Shown here piece after piece: positions 11,757 to 20,022 of a DNA stretch of 32,812 bases. Each line of letters opens with the position of its first letter. The stretch's first letter is position 1. The position numbers and the translations under genes were made by a program. The notes below the pieces were generated by a model, which was not told where the DNA came from, made no database searches, and saw only the letters and a list, made by a program, of their open reading frames with translations. Source of the stretch: an uncultured Acidobacteriota bacterium (GTDB taxonomy: Bacteria; Acidobacteriota; Vicinamibacteria; Vicinamibacterales; UBA2999); assembly GCA_902826515.1 (NCBI GenBank), contig CADEFD010000043.1, forward strand, positions 1-32,812, in the 5' to 3' direction.

Positions 11757-12203
11757 ATGCCTGCAGTACCGACGTTCAAGACCCTGGGGGATACCGTGGC
11801 CAACTCGCTTCTCTCGCCCGCCGTCAGCGCGACTCAGCGCACCAACTCGCGTCAGCGCGTGGCGGTGCCCGCCCGTCTCACCTGGAAGGATCAGGGCGGT
11901 TCGGTGCGCTTCGCGTCGGTCGTGACCCGCGACCTGAGCGACGGCGGCGCGTTCGTCGAGTGTTCCTCGGCCGCCCCTCTGCCGCTCTTCCGCCTGGTCC
12001 ACCTGCAGCTCGAGACGCCGGCCGCCGGTGCCGATCATCCGCTGACGGCCGACCGCGTGCTGGCGGCGGTGTGGCGCGTGGAACGCAACGACGCCGCGGG
12101 CGCCGCGCAGGGTTACGCCCTCCGCTTCCTCCTCGACCCCGCCGAGAAACCTGCCGTGAGCGCGCCGCGCTTTGCGCTGCCCGACATGGCCGCCGCCTGC
12201 TGA
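11757..12203 (+). CDS. PilZ domain protein
   Basis: A 148-aa protein whose central part fits PilZ: an Arg-rich start SRQRVAVPARLTW (RxxxR-type c-di-GMP contact) followed about 25 residues later by DLSDGGAFVEC, matching the (D/N)xSxxG motif. PilZ domains bind cyclic-di-GMP and adjust motility, exopolysaccharide or gene expression. Only the one domain is present, with a ~30-residue N-terminal extension and a short Ala-rich tail. Start choice: ATG 11757 has GGCAGG upstream; a GTG 12 codons later is an alternative. The gene stands alone in an AT-richer pocket. A second single-domain PilZ gene lies at 29106-29537. Confidence 0.82.
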   Translation: MPAVPTFKTLGDTVANSLLSPAVSATQRTNSRQRVAVPARLTWKDQGGSVRFASVVTRDLSDGGAFVECSSAAPLPLFRLVHLQLETPAAGADHPLTADRVLAAVWRVERNDAAGAAQGYALRFLLDPAEKPAVSAPRFALPDMAAAC

Positions 12204-12216
12204 GTTCGCTTCCGCC

Positions 12217-13143
12217 TCAGGTGAGGGGCGCGTCGAGCGCCCCCGCCCCGTCCCGTTCCGCCCGCTTGCGCCAGTAGCGGGCCAGCCCCTGCCAGATCTG
12301 ATCGAACGGGGCGGCCGCTTCGAGCGCCGCCGCCGCGTCCTCCCCTGCCACCGTCCTCGCATCCGCGCGCAGCCAGCCCACCCACGCCTCCGTCAGCGCC
12401 GGTTCCTCGCCGCCCGCCCGCACTGCCTCACGCGCTCGATCGGCCGCCCGTCGCAGTACCGCGCGATACCGCGTGAGATGCCCGGCCGCATCCGGCACGA
12501 CACCGAAGTGTGTGAGGAAGAGCGAGGCCGGCCCCAGGCCCGCAATCGCGGTGAGGCTCTCCTCCCAGCGCGGCACGTCGATGTCGGGAGGCGGCGTGGC
12601 GGCCAGGACGTACCCGCCGACCGCGATACCCGCCGTGTCGCCGACATACGCCGTGCGCTCCGCCGTATCGAGGTACGTGACGTGATGCACCGCATGACCC
12701 GGCGTGTAGAGCACCTCGAAGATCCGTCCGCCCACGGCGATCGATTCGCCTCCGGAGAGCGGTCGCAGGGCCGGCTCTGGCACCGCGAGGAATGCACCCC
12801 ACAGACGATCCATGTCGGCGCCGTAGAGCCGCGTCGCGCTCGCCAGCAGCTTCTCCGGCTGCGCCAGGTGCTTTGCGCCGATCGCATGCACGTACACGGG
12901 CAGTCCGGGCCAGGCCTGCGCCAGGGTGCCGGCGGCGCCGGCGTGATCGAGATGGATGTGCGTGAGGAGCAGCGCCCGCACGTCGCCCAGGCCATAGCCG
13001 TGGGTGGCCAGGGCCGCGGTCAGTGCGACCAGGCACGACGTCGGCCCCGGATCGACGAGGATGACGCCGCCGTCGCAGGGAATCGCCGCGGTGGCGATGA
13101 CGCCGGAGCGGCCGAGGAACTGCAGATCGAGCGTGTGCGGCAT
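12217..13143 (-). CDS. Metallo-beta-lactamase fold hydrolase
   Basis: A 308-aa MBL-fold enzyme. The zinc motif THIHLDHAG (HxHxDH) is near residues 61-69, with further ligands in TPGHAVHH (~150), the bridging Asp in YVGDTAG, and LTHFG (~210). The helical C-terminus (residues ~225-308) resembles the extra domain of glyoxalase II-like or RNase-Z-unrelated MBL proteins, but the substrate is unknown. No signal peptide is evident, so it should be cytoplasmic. It follows the DUF1028 gene by 29 nt on the same strand and is probably co-transcribed with it. Its 3' end faces the PilZ gene, 13 nt apart. Confidence 0.88.
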   Translation of the reverse strand: MPHTLDLQFLGRSGVIATAAIPCDGGVILVDPGPTSCLVALTAALATHGYGLGDVRALLLTHIHLDHAGAAGTLAQAWPGLPVYVHAIGAKHLAQPEKLLASATRLYGADMDRLWGAFLAVPEPALRPLSGGESIAVGGRIFEVLYTPGHAVHHVTYLDTAERTAYVGDTAGIAVGGYVLAATPPPDIDVPRWEESLTAIAGLGPASLFLTHFGVVPDAAGHLTRYRAVLRRAADRAREAVRAGGEEPALTEAWVGWLRADARTVAGEDAAAALEAAAPFDQIWQGLARYWRKRAERDGAGALDAPLT

Positions 13144-13172
13144 GGTCCGACCAGTCTAGTGCAGCAGTTGTG

Positions 13173-14180
13173 TCAGCGCTTCGGGGCGAGCGCGCGGATG
13201 CGGGCGATGAGCGCCGCGTCGTCAGGGAAGAGACCGGCCGCCGGCAGGCGCCCGAGCAGTTCGGCCCATTGCGGCTCCTTCGCGAAGACTGCGCGGAAAA
13301 GCGGCGCCGCCTCGGGCTCGCGGCCGATCGAGGCGAGCGTCACGGCGTGCCAGAACGGCAGTTCGAGCACCTCGGGCGCGAGCTGGCTCGCAGCGCGATA
13401 CTCGGCAAGCGCGGCATCGACCTTCTTCTCCGTCATCAGCTCGTCGCCGCGATTGGCGTGCGTATACGCGCGCTGATACCGGACGAGCCGCTTGAGCTCG
13501 GCCACCGGCGCCTGGTGATCCTCGACGCGCAGGTCGAACGTGCGGTCAGCGCCCGACCACGGCCGGCCGCTGCCCTTCGCCTTCACGATGAGGATGGCGG
13601 CCGACTGGCGGCCCCGCAGATCGCCGCCCGCGCCTTCCGCCGCTTCGAGGGCCGCGATGAGCCGATCGGCGAGGTCGCCGCTCGCGCGCTCGTAGGCAGC
13701 GAGCATGGCCGGCCACACGGTGTCCTTCCCCATCATGTTGGCCTGCGCCGACACGCCGCGCCCCACCACGTGTCCCGCGGCGGCAATCGCCGCCGTCCCG
13801 GTGAAGGCGTCCACGCGTCCCTGGGCGTCGAGCATCGCCACCTGGCGGCCGTCGCGATGCGCATCGGCCGCGAGCAGCTGCTTGAGCGCGTCGGGTGCAC
13901 TCACGCCGTCGCGCATGAGCGCGAGACCGCGCACCCCGTAGCCGGGGTCCACGAACGACTGCGTGGCCACGACGCCGACGCCGGCTTCGCCCCAGGTCAC
14001 GATCGAGCCCACGGAAAACCAGTGCGACTGCACGGCCACCCCCATGTCGCCGGTCACCGGATCACGAGCGACGATCGAATAGGTGTGCACGAGCGGATCG
14101 GCCGCTGCCTGAGCCGTCCCGCTCAGCCACAGTGTTCCCGCCAGCACCAGCCGCCACGCCATCCGCCGTCCCGTCGTCAT
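13173..14180 (-). CDS. Exported DUF1028 protein with C-terminal helical repeat
   Basis: A 335-aa protein. Residues 1-26 form a signal peptide (RR, hydrophobic core, cleavage near AQA). Residues ~30-230 match DUF1028, an Ntn-hydrolase-like family of unclear function: HTYSIVARDPVTGDMGVAVQS, GEAGVGVVATQ, GYGVRGLALM and GGDLRGRQSAAILIVKA are characteristic. A TPR-like helical tail follows (residues ~240-335, AYTHANRGDELMTEKKVDAALAEY split region). The start ATG 14180 has GGGAGGA 7 nt upstream. It is divergent from the M13 peptidase and precedes the MBL hydrolase. A role in hydrolysing a small secreted amide or peptide is plausible by fold only. Confidence 0.88.
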   Translation of the reverse strand: MTTGRRMAWRLVLAGTLWLSGTAQAAADPLVHTYSIVARDPVTGDMGVAVQSHWFSVGSIVTWGEAGVGVVATQSFVDPGYGVRGLALMRDGVSAPDALKQLLAADAHRDGRQVAMLDAQGRVDAFTGTAAIAAAGHVVGRGVSAQANMMGKDTVWPAMLAAYERASGDLADRLIAALEAAEGAGGDLRGRQSAAILIVKAKGSGRPWSGADRTFDLRVEDHQAPVAELKRLVRYQRAYTHANRGDELMTEKKVDAALAEYRAASQLAPEVLELPFWHAVTLASIGREPEAAPLFRAVFAKEPQWAELLGRLPAAGLFPDDAALIARIRALAPKR

Positions 14181-14273
14181 GTCGCCATCCTCCCGGCCGC
14201 CGCCCGTGGCGCGGCCCGTCCCAGCGTAAAGCGGCCCCGTGCGCCGCCGCCAGCGAAACGCGCGCAGACCCCC

Positions 14274-14300
14274 TATGATGAGAGGCTGAGATTCCAGGAG
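14274..14300 (+). promoter_or_regulatory. -10 box and ribosome binding site of the M13 peptidase gene
   Basis: TATGAT (14274-14279) is followed by AGGAG (14296-14300), 8 nt before ATG 14309. This is a conventional leader with a Shine-Dalgarno, unlike several other starts here. No clear -35. Confidence 0.45.
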
Positions 14301-14308
14301 ACCCGTTC

Positions 14309-16360
14309 ATGCTGAGACCGATTGCCGCCTGCGCCGTGTTGAGCCTTACGGCCGCCTGCTCACAGCCGGCCGCGCCGCCCGCGTCGAAGGCCGACGCCCC
14401 CGCGCCGCTGACGTCGGGCTTCGATGCCGCCACCTTCGACACGGCCGTGCGTCCGCAGGATGACCTCTACCGCCATGTCAACGGCGGTTGGCTGTCGAAG
14501 ACCGACATTCCGGCCGACAAGGCGTCCTACGGCGGCTTCGTCGAGGCCAACGATCGCACGCAGGACCAGCTCCGCGCACTCGTCGAAGCGGCCGCGAAGG
14601 CGCCCGGCGCCGCCGGCACGCCGCAGCAGAAGATCGGCGACTTCTTCACCGCCTTCATGGACGAGGCGAAGGCCGACAGCCTCGGCATCACGCCGCTCGC
14701 CGGCGAGTTCGCGCGCATCGACGCCATCGCGACGAAGGGCGACCTTTCCGCCTACTTCGCGCGCCAGCTCAAGCTCGGCATCGGCGGCGCCGTCATCCAG
14801 GGCGGCGTGGAAGGCGACGCGCAGGAACCGACGCGGTCGGTGCTGTACCTCTCGCAGGGGGGCATCGGCCTGCCCGATCGCGACTACTACCTGAAACCCG
14901 ACGCCAAGCTGAAGGACATCCGCGCGAAGTACGTGGACTACGTGGCGCAGATGCTCACCGCGGCGCAGGTGCCCGATGCGAAAGCCGCGGCCGCCGGTGT
15001 CATGGCCCTCGAGACCTCGCTCGCGCGCGCCCACTGGACGAACGTCGAGAACCGCGATGCGGTGAAGACCTACAACCGCGTCGCGGTGAAGGATCTGGCC
15101 GCGCGCTTCCCTGGTCTCGACTGGGCGGCGTGGACGGCGGAACTCGGCGTCGCGAACGCGCCGCATCTCATCGTGTCGCAGCCGAGTTTCTTCGCCGCGC
15201 TCGCAAAGACCGTGGGCTCGACGCCGATCGATCGCTGGAAGGCACACCTGAAGTTCCACGCCGTCGATCGCTTCGCGCCGTATCTGAGCGGCGCGCTCGT
15301 CAACACGCGGTTCGACTTCCGCGGCAAGACGCTCCAGGGCATCCAGACGCTGCAGCCGCGGTGGCGCCGCGCGCTCACCAACATGGATTCGACGCTCGGC
15401 GAGCTGCTCGGCCAGGTCTACGTGGAGAAACACTTCTCGCCGGCCGCCAAGGCCCGCATGGATCAGCTCGTCGAAAACCTGCGCGCGTCCTTCAAGGAGG
15501 GCATCGACGGCCTCGAGTGGATGAGCCCCGAGACGAAGAAGGAAGCGCAGGCCAAACTCGCCGCGTTCCGCCCGAAGATCGGCTACCCGACGAAGTGGCG
15601 CGACTACTCGGCCGTCGAGATCCGCAAGGACGACCTCATCGGCAACATGATGCGCGCGATCGAAGCGGACGCCGCGTTTCAGCTCGCCAAGGTCGGCAAG
15701 GACGTGGACCCCGAGGAATGGGGCATGACGCCGCAGACCATCAACGCCTACTACAACCCCATCCGCAACGAGATCGTCTTCCCCGCCGCCATCCTGCAGC
15801 CGCCGTTCTTCGACATGGCCGCCGATGACGCGATGAATTACGGCGCGATCGGTGCGGTGATCGGCCACGAGATGGGCCACGGCTTCGACGATCAGGGCCG
15901 CCGCTTCGACTCCAAGGGCGTGCTGCGCGACTGGTGGACGGCGAAGGACGGCGACGAGTTCATGCGCCGCGCGAAAGGCCTCTCCGCCTACTACGGCGCC
16001 AAGGAGCCGATTCCCGGCGTGAAGGTCAACGGCGACCTGACGCTCGGCGAGAACATCGGCGATCTCACCGGCCTCGTCATCGCGCACCGCGCCTACCAGA
16101 TGTCGCTCGGCGGCAAGCCAGCGCCGGTGATGGACGGACTGAGCGGCGACGAGCGTTTCTTCGCCGGCTGGGCGCAGGCGTGGCGGGCGAAGATCCGCGA
16201 CGAAGCGCTGCGCAATCAGGTGATGGCCGATCCGCACGCCCCCGACCAGGTGCGCGGCAACGGGCCGCTGCCGCACGTGGACGCCTTCTACACGGCGTTC
16301 GACGTGAAGCCGACCGACAAGCTGTTCCTGGCGCCGGAGGCGCGCGTCCGGATCTGGTAA
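14309..16360 (+). CDS. M13 family (neprilysin/PepO-like) metallopeptidase, exported
   Basis: A 683-aa M13 zinc endopeptidase. The N-terminus is a signal peptide, possibly lipoprotein (SLTAAC, Cys17). The mature protein has the M13 N-domain and the C-terminal catalytic domain: NAYYNPIRNEIVFPAAIL substrate-binding region, zinc motif HEMGH (H520, E521, H524), third ligand E581 in GENIGDLTG, and the closing ARVRIW with the family's terminal Trp. Length and order match bacterial PepO/M13 enzymes, which degrade peptides of about 5-40 residues in the periplasm or outside the cell. AGGAG lies 8 nt upstream of ATG. The gene converges with the YpfJ-type peptidase gene, with 4 nt between stops. Confidence 0.95.
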   Translation: MLRPIAACAVLSLTAACSQPAAPPASKADAPAPLTSGFDAATFDTAVRPQDDLYRHVNGGWLSKTDIPADKASYGGFVEANDRTQDQLRALVEAAAKAPGAAGTPQQKIGDFFTAFMDEAKADSLGITPLAGEFARIDAIATKGDLSAYFARQLKLGIGGAVIQGGVEGDAQEPTRSVLYLSQGGIGLPDRDYYLKPDAKLKDIRAKYVDYVAQMLTAAQVPDAKAAAAGVMALETSLARAHWTNVENRDAVKTYNRVAVKDLAARFPGLDWAAWTAELGVANAPHLIVSQPSFFAALAKTVGSTPIDRWKAHLKFHAVDRFAPYLSGALVNTRFDFRGKTLQGIQTLQPRWRRALTNMDSTLGELLGQVYVEKHFSPAAKARMDQLVENLRASFKEGIDGLEWMSPETKKEAQAKLAAFRPKIGYPTKWRDYSAVEIRKDDLIGNMMRAIEADAAFQLAKVGKDVDPEEWGMTPQTINAYYNPIRNEIVFPAAILQPPFFDMAADDAMNYGAIGAVIGHEMGHGFDDQGRRFDSKGVLRDWWTAKDGDEFMRRAKGLSAYYGAKEPIPGVKVNGDLTLGENIGDLTGLVIAHRAYQMSLGGKPAPVMDGLSGDERFFAGWAQAWRAKIRDEALRNQVMADPHAPDQVRGNGPLPHVDAFYTAFDVKPTDKLFLAPEARVRIW

Positions 16361-16364
16361 GCGG

Positions 16365-17234
16365 CTAGCGGCGCGAGGCCTGGCCGAAGGTATCGCAGGC
16401 GTCGATGGTGCCTTCGGTGAGGCCGCGCCTGAGCCAGGTCACGCGCTGCTCTGACGATCCGTGCGTCCACGACTCGGGCGACACGCGGCCCTGCGCGCGC
16501 TTCTGCATCATGTCGTCGCCGATGGCGGCGGCCGCGCGCAGGCCCTCCTCCACATCCCCAGCCTGCAGCAGGTTTTTCTGATTGGCGTGGTGGCCCCAGA
16601 CACCGGCGAAGCAGTCGGCCTGGAGTTCCTGCATCACGGAGAGCTGGTTGCCCTCCACTTCACTGGCGCGCTGGCGGGCCGCCATCACTTTCTCGGACAC
16701 GCCGAGCAGCGTCTGGAGGTGGTGGCCCACCTCGTGGGCCACGACATACGCCTGGGCGAAGTCGCCCGGCGCGCCGAAGCGCTGGTCGAGTTCGTGGAAG
16801 AAGCCGAGGTCGATGTAGACCTTCTGATCGGCCGGGCAGTAGAAGGGCCCCACCGCCGATGAGTTGGTGCCGCAGGCCGACGCCACGGCGTCGCTGAAGA
16901 GCACGAGCGTGGGCGGCTGATACCGCTCACCGGCCTGCTGAAACACGCGCGTCCATGCGTCTTCGGTCGAGCCGAGCACGACCGACACGAACTCCGCCTG
17001 CGGGTCGCCGGTCGGCGCGCCCATCTGGCCCTGCTCAGCCGGCGCCTGCTGCCCGCCGCCCGAGAGTCCGCCGGCCATCTGGAACAGCGTGAGCGGATTG
17101 GCGCCGGTGAGCCAGCTCACGATGAGCACGATGACGATGGTGCCGATGCCGAGGCCACCGCCCATCCCGCCGCGCACCTTCATGCCGCGCCGGTCTTCGA
17201 CGTTGTCGCTCCGCCGCTGATCTTCCCACCGCAT
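16365..17234 (-). CDS. YpfJ-type neutral zinc metallopeptidase, membrane anchored
   Basis: A 289-aa member of the 'putative neutral zinc metallopeptidase' family (YpfJ). It starts with the family's typical MRWEDQRRSDNVEDRRG, has one TM helix (GLGIGTIVIVLIVSWLTG, residues ~25-42), and a C-terminal extracytoplasmic domain with SAVGPFYCPADQKVYIDL and the zinc motif HEVGHHLQ, then GNQLSVMQELQADCFAGVWG carrying the likely third ligand. ATG 17234 was chosen because the conserved N-terminus begins there, with GGAGG 6 nt upstream; the frame stays open further upstream without recognisable sequence. TATGAT at 17285-17280 (minus) is a plausible -10. Substrate is unknown. Confidence 0.92.
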   Translation of the reverse strand: MRWEDQRRSDNVEDRRGMKVRGGMGGGLGIGTIVIVLIVSWLTGANPLTLFQMAGGLSGGGQQAPAEQGQMGAPTGDPQAEFVSVVLGSTEDAWTRVFQQAGERYQPPTLVLFSDAVASACGTNSSAVGPFYCPADQKVYIDLGFFHELDQRFGAPGDFAQAYVVAHEVGHHLQTLLGVSEKVMAARQRASEVEGNQLSVMQELQADCFAGVWGHHANQKNLLQAGDVEEGLRAAAAIGDDMMQKRAQGRVSPESWTHGSSEQRVTWLRRGLTEGTIDACDTFGQASRR

Positions 17235-17279
17235 CGTCGCCTCCGTTGAGGGCCGCCGTCCGCGCGGCCCGGTCCCGGC

Positions 17280-17285
17280 ATCATA
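17280..17285 (-). promoter_or_regulatory. Candidate -10 box for the ypfJ-like gene
   Basis: TATGAT on the minus strand, 45 nt before ATG 17234, giving a leader of about 38 nt that includes GGAGG. Confidence 0.35.
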
Positions 17286-17340
17286 TGACAGCGCGTCCGG
17301 CGGCGAGGTCACAAGGGGCCCGGGGCGACCGTTGCCGGCC

Positions 17341-17527
17341 GGCACGACGCAGTCCGATCGTCGGCTCCGCTCGCGCGTCGGTCACTCGCACCTCTCGGCG
17401 ACTTGCGCCTGTACAAGCCCTTAGAGAGCCCCCAGCCCCTGTTGCGCTGACGCCCGCACTCTCGGTGCGAGTGTCGGATCCGTTCGCGCCGCGCTCAGAG
17501 TCGCCGCCGATCGGACCGCGTCGTGCC
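17341..17527. repeat. Nested inverted-repeat element, copy 1
   Basis: A ~187-bp element whose ends are 25-nt inverted repeats with 23 matches (17341-17365 and 17503-17527; the core is GACGCAGTCCGATCGTCGGC at the left). Inside is a perfect 10-bp inverted repeat, CACTCGCACC (17383-17392) and GGTGCGAGTG (17464-17473). A small hairpin GGCG-ACTTG-CGCC (17397-17409) and TCTC/GAGA pairing (17393-17396 with 17424-17427) lie within that. The copy at 32275-32470 is about 94% identical over the shared ~178 bp. It lies 124 bp beyond the 3' end of tRNA-Leu. It could be a structured RNA, a MITE-like element or a processing/termination element. No protein-coding sense was found. Confidence 0.8.
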
Positions 17528-17544
17528 AGCCGTCGCCATTGCCC

Positions 17545-17641
17545 GTGCCCACACGGCGGGCACCACCTTCCACGTGCAGTCCTTCGCCCGACGTCCGCGG
17601 CACTCATGATCTGTGCCGCGGGCAGTGGCAAGTGAAGGTGG
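17545..17641. repeat. Second nested palindrome downstream of tRNA-Leu
   Basis: Contains GTGCCC/GGGCAC (17545-17550, 17558-17563), and CCACCTTC/GAAGGTGG (17563-17570, 17634-17641) enclosing a perfect 9-bp stem CCGCGGCAC/GTGCCGCGG (17595-17603, 17613-17621) with a 9-nt loop. It begins 10 nt past the 3' end of the tRNA. It may terminate or process the tRNA transcript; no T-tract is present. Confidence 0.5.
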
Positions 17642-17651
17642 AAGCGAGTGA

Positions 17652-17740
17652 TGGTGCCGGGGGTGAGAATCGAACTCACACGCCCCTTACGGGGCCCAGG
17701 ATTTTAAGTCCCGTGCGTCTGCCAGTTTCGCCACCCCGGC
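17652..17740 (-). tRNA. tRNA-Leu (anticodon UAA)
   Basis: An 89-nt class II tRNA with encoded CCA. The acceptor stem GCCGGGG pairs with CCCCGGC before A-CCA. The anticodon arm is CGGGA-CTTAAAA-TCCTG with anticodon TAA. A long variable arm (GGGCCCCGTAAGGGGC region) and a T-arm with GTTCGATTC are present. The length and variable arm fit leucine tRNA and read UUA/UUG codons. It stands alone on the minus strand between the YyaL-like gene and the inverted-repeat element. Confidence 0.97.
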
Positions 17741-17782
17741 GGCTTCGTCTCACGATACCCGAGGAATCGGCTATCGGCGCAG

Positions 17783-19960
17783 TCACTGAATCGTCCCCGG
17801 ATTCTCGCTCGGCCCGGGCTGCACGGTGTCGTCGAGCAGAATGGCCAGCGACTCGGGCGCCTTCACGGGTGCGGCGCACACGAAGTCGCGGCACACGAAC
17901 GCGGCGACCTCGGCAACGCGGGCGGCGTACGGCGCGACCCAGGGGGCCACGACGCCGAGCGCTTCGACGTGTGCCTCCGACACCGGTACCGTCACCGCTG
18001 CCGGCAGGTAGCGCGAGGTGACGGTGTGGTGCAGCGTGCCGGCGCGTTCGCCGCCGGTCACCACGATCTCAAGCGCCGGCTGCAGCGTGGTCGAGAGCGC
18101 CGCCAGCAGGTGCGGCGCCACGCGCGGCTGCGCGGCGAGTTGGCCGCGTCGAGCCTCGAGCACCCGTTCCGCGCGCTGCTGGAAGCGGCTCTCGCCGGTG
18201 AGCCGGGCGAGCGCCAGCAGATTCATCACCGCGACCGACGTGGCCGAGGGCTCGGCGCCGTCGTACTCCTCGATTTGGCGCACGAGTACCGAGGGATCTT
18301 CGCCGGTGGTCGCATACCAGCCGCGATCGTCCGGCGCGAGGAAGAGCCGATCGAGGGTGTCATGCAGATCCACGGCCCACGTCAGCCACACCGGATCCCC
18401 CGTGGCCTGGAAAAGCTCGATGAGGCCCCACGCCATGCAGGCGTAGTCTTCGGCGAAGCCGTCGATGCCGGCTGCGCCCGCGGCGACGCGCCGCTCGAGG
18501 CGTTTCGTCGTGTCGTTCCAGAGCCGCGTGCGGATGAACGTCGCGATACGGATGGCCGTCGCCAGATGCCGACGGCCGCTACCGGCGACCCCCTCGTCGA
18601 GCACCCCTTCCGGCGCCAGCACCCGCGCCGCGCGCGCGAAGGCCGCAAGCGCCAGGCCGTTCCATGCGGTGAGCACCTTGTCGTCGAGCTGCGGCCGCGG
18701 ACGTTTGCCGCGCCACTCGAAGAGCCGCTGCCGGCCGCGCGCGAGCGCCGCGCCCACGTCCGCCGCCGTCTGCCCCGTCTGCTCCACGATGGCGGCGATC
18801 GTCTTCGCCGTGTAGAACAGGTTGTTCGCGCCGAACTCGCCCTGTGGATCGAAGGGCGCGTTGCCGCCCGGCTGCACGCCGAACCGCAGCTCCCACGCCT
18901 TGCTGTCGGGACCAAGCGCCTCGACGAGCTCGTTGCGCGAAAAGATGTAGAACGCACCTTCGGTCGCGTGCGCATCCGGCTGACCGGCCTGCGCCGCCGG
19001 CACCGAGTCCGCGTCCTCCGCGGAATAGCAGCCGCCGTCGGGGCCCATCAGGTCACGTTCGACGTAGCGGAGCGTGTCTTCCGCCACCTGCGCGAAGAAC
19101 GGGTCGCCGCTCACCTGCCACGCCTCGAGCAGCGCCAGCACGAGCTGCGCCTGGTCGTAGAGCATCTTCTCGAAGTGCGGCACCCGCCAGCCGCCGTCCA
19201 CCGAGTAACGATGGAAGCCGCCGCCCACGTGATCGCGCATGCCGCCGAGCGCCATCGCCCTGAGCGTGCCGAGCACCAGCACGCGCGGCTCGGGCGCGCC
19301 GGTGCGCGCGTGTTCGCGCAGCAGGAACAGCAGTTCGCTCGGGCGCGGGAACTTCGGACCGTCGCCGAAACCGCCCCGCCGCTCGTCGAAGGCGCGCGCC
19401 CACGCCTCCTGCCCCGCTTCGAGTACGGAGAGGGCGGTGACGCCGTCGGCATGATGCACCGGCGGCGGCGTCCGCAGATGCGCCACCGCGCGCGCCGCCG
19501 ATGCGCCCACCTCCGCCGGATCTTCTCGCCACGCCCGTGCGATCTCGCGCAGCACGTCGCTGAACGACGGCCGGCCCCACGCCGACACCGGCGGGAAGTA
19601 GGTGCCGCCGTAGAACGGCTCGAGCGACGGCGTCAGCCACACGCTCAGCGGCCAGCCGCCGCTGCCGGTCGTGGCCTGCACGAACGCCATGTACACGCGG
19701 TCCACGTCAGGGCGTTCTTCGCGGTCCACCTTGATGGCGATGAAGTCGCGGGCGAGCTGCTCGCCGATGGCCGGCGCGGCGAACGATTCGTGGGCCATCA
19801 CGTGACACCAGTGACACGTGGCGTAGCCAATCGAGAGGAAGATCGGCTTCTGCTCGCGGCGGGCGCGTTCGAACGCCTCGTCGCCCCAGGGATACCACTC
19901 CACCGGGTTCCCGGCGTGCTGGCGCAGATACGGACTGGGCTCCCCGGCGAGTCGATTCAT
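17783..19960 (-). CDS. YyaL/DUF255 thioredoxin-domain protein
   Basis: A 725-aa protein of the YyaL/spermatogenesis-associated-protein-20 family. Residues 1-~160 form a thioredoxin-like domain (DUF255) with [21 protein letters not shown] at the start and the redox motif [14 protein letters not shown] (CxxC). The rest is an alpha/alpha barrel like six-hairpin glycosidases or GlcNAc 2-epimerases ([39 protein letters not shown]). The biochemical role is not established. ATG 19960 was chosen because the family motif begins there; an upstream extension to 20014 adds no family sequence. TATGAT lies 6 nt before the ATG, so the message may be leaderless. Divergent from the PfpI-like gene. Confidence 0.93.
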   Translation of the reverse strand: MNRLAGEPSPYLRQHAGNPVEWYPWGDEAFERARREQKPIFLSIGYATCHWCHVMAHESFAAPAIGEQLARDFIAIKVDREERPDVDRVYMAFVQATTGSGGWPLSVWLTPSLEPFYGGTYFPPVSAWGRPSFSDVLREIARAWREDPAEVGASAARAVAHLRTPPPVHHADGVTALSVLEAGQEAWARAFDERRGGFGDGPKFPRPSELLFLLREHARTGAPEPRVLVLGTLRAMALGGMRDHVGGGFHRYSVDGGWRVPHFEKMLYDQAQLVLALLEAWQVSGDPFFAQVAEDTLRYVERDLMGPDGGCYSAEDADSVPAAQAGQPDAHATEGAFYIFSRNELVEALGPDSKAWELRFGVQPGGNAPFDPQGEFGANNLFYTAKTIAAIVEQTGQTAADVGAALARGRQRLFEWRGKRPRPQLDDKVLTAWNGLALAAFARAARVLAPEGVLDEGVAGSGRRHLATAIRIATFIRTRLWNDTTKRLERRVAAGAAGIDGFAEDYACMAWGLIELFQATGDPVWLTWAVDLHDTLDRLFLAPDDRGWYATTGEDPSVLVRQIEEYDGAEPSATSVAVMNLLALARLTGESRFQQRAERVLEARRGQLAAQPRVAPHLLAALSTTLQPALEIVVTGGERAGTLHHTVTSRYLPAAVTVPVSEAHVEALGVVAPWVAPYAARVAEVAAFVCRDFVCAAPVKAPESLAILLDDTVQPGPSENPGTIQ

Positions 19961-19966
19961 CCTGCG

Positions 19967-20000
19967 ATCATATGCCGCGCCCCAACCGCTGGGGTACACT
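19967..20000. promoter_or_regulatory. Divergent -10 boxes for YyaL-like and PfpI-like genes
   Basis: TATGAT on the minus strand (19972-19967), 6 nt from ATG 19960; TACACT on the plus strand (19995-20000), followed by GGTGGAGG (20004-20011) before GTG 20023. Confidence 0.4.
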
Positions 20001-20022
20001 CGCGGTGGAGGCATGACCCGGC

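Noticed and set aside
14360..16276. Long minus-strand ORF (638 aa) antisense to the M13 peptidase gene, and a similar one at 9355-11319
   Set aside because: Both are frame shadows of genes with full catalytic motifs and have biased, repeat-like composition.
17246..17635. Short plus- and minus-strand ORFs across the inverted-repeat element, with similar translations at 32251-32550
   Set aside because: The peptide similarity only reflects the repeated DNA; a one-base indel between copies shifts the frame, and no start/RBS or domain supports coding.
17761..17777. GAGGAATCGGCTATCGG, nearly the same as 32221-32237 (the sigma-28 -10 region)
   Set aside because: A short match with one mismatch; at 17761 it lacks the -35 at the right distance, so it is probably chance.
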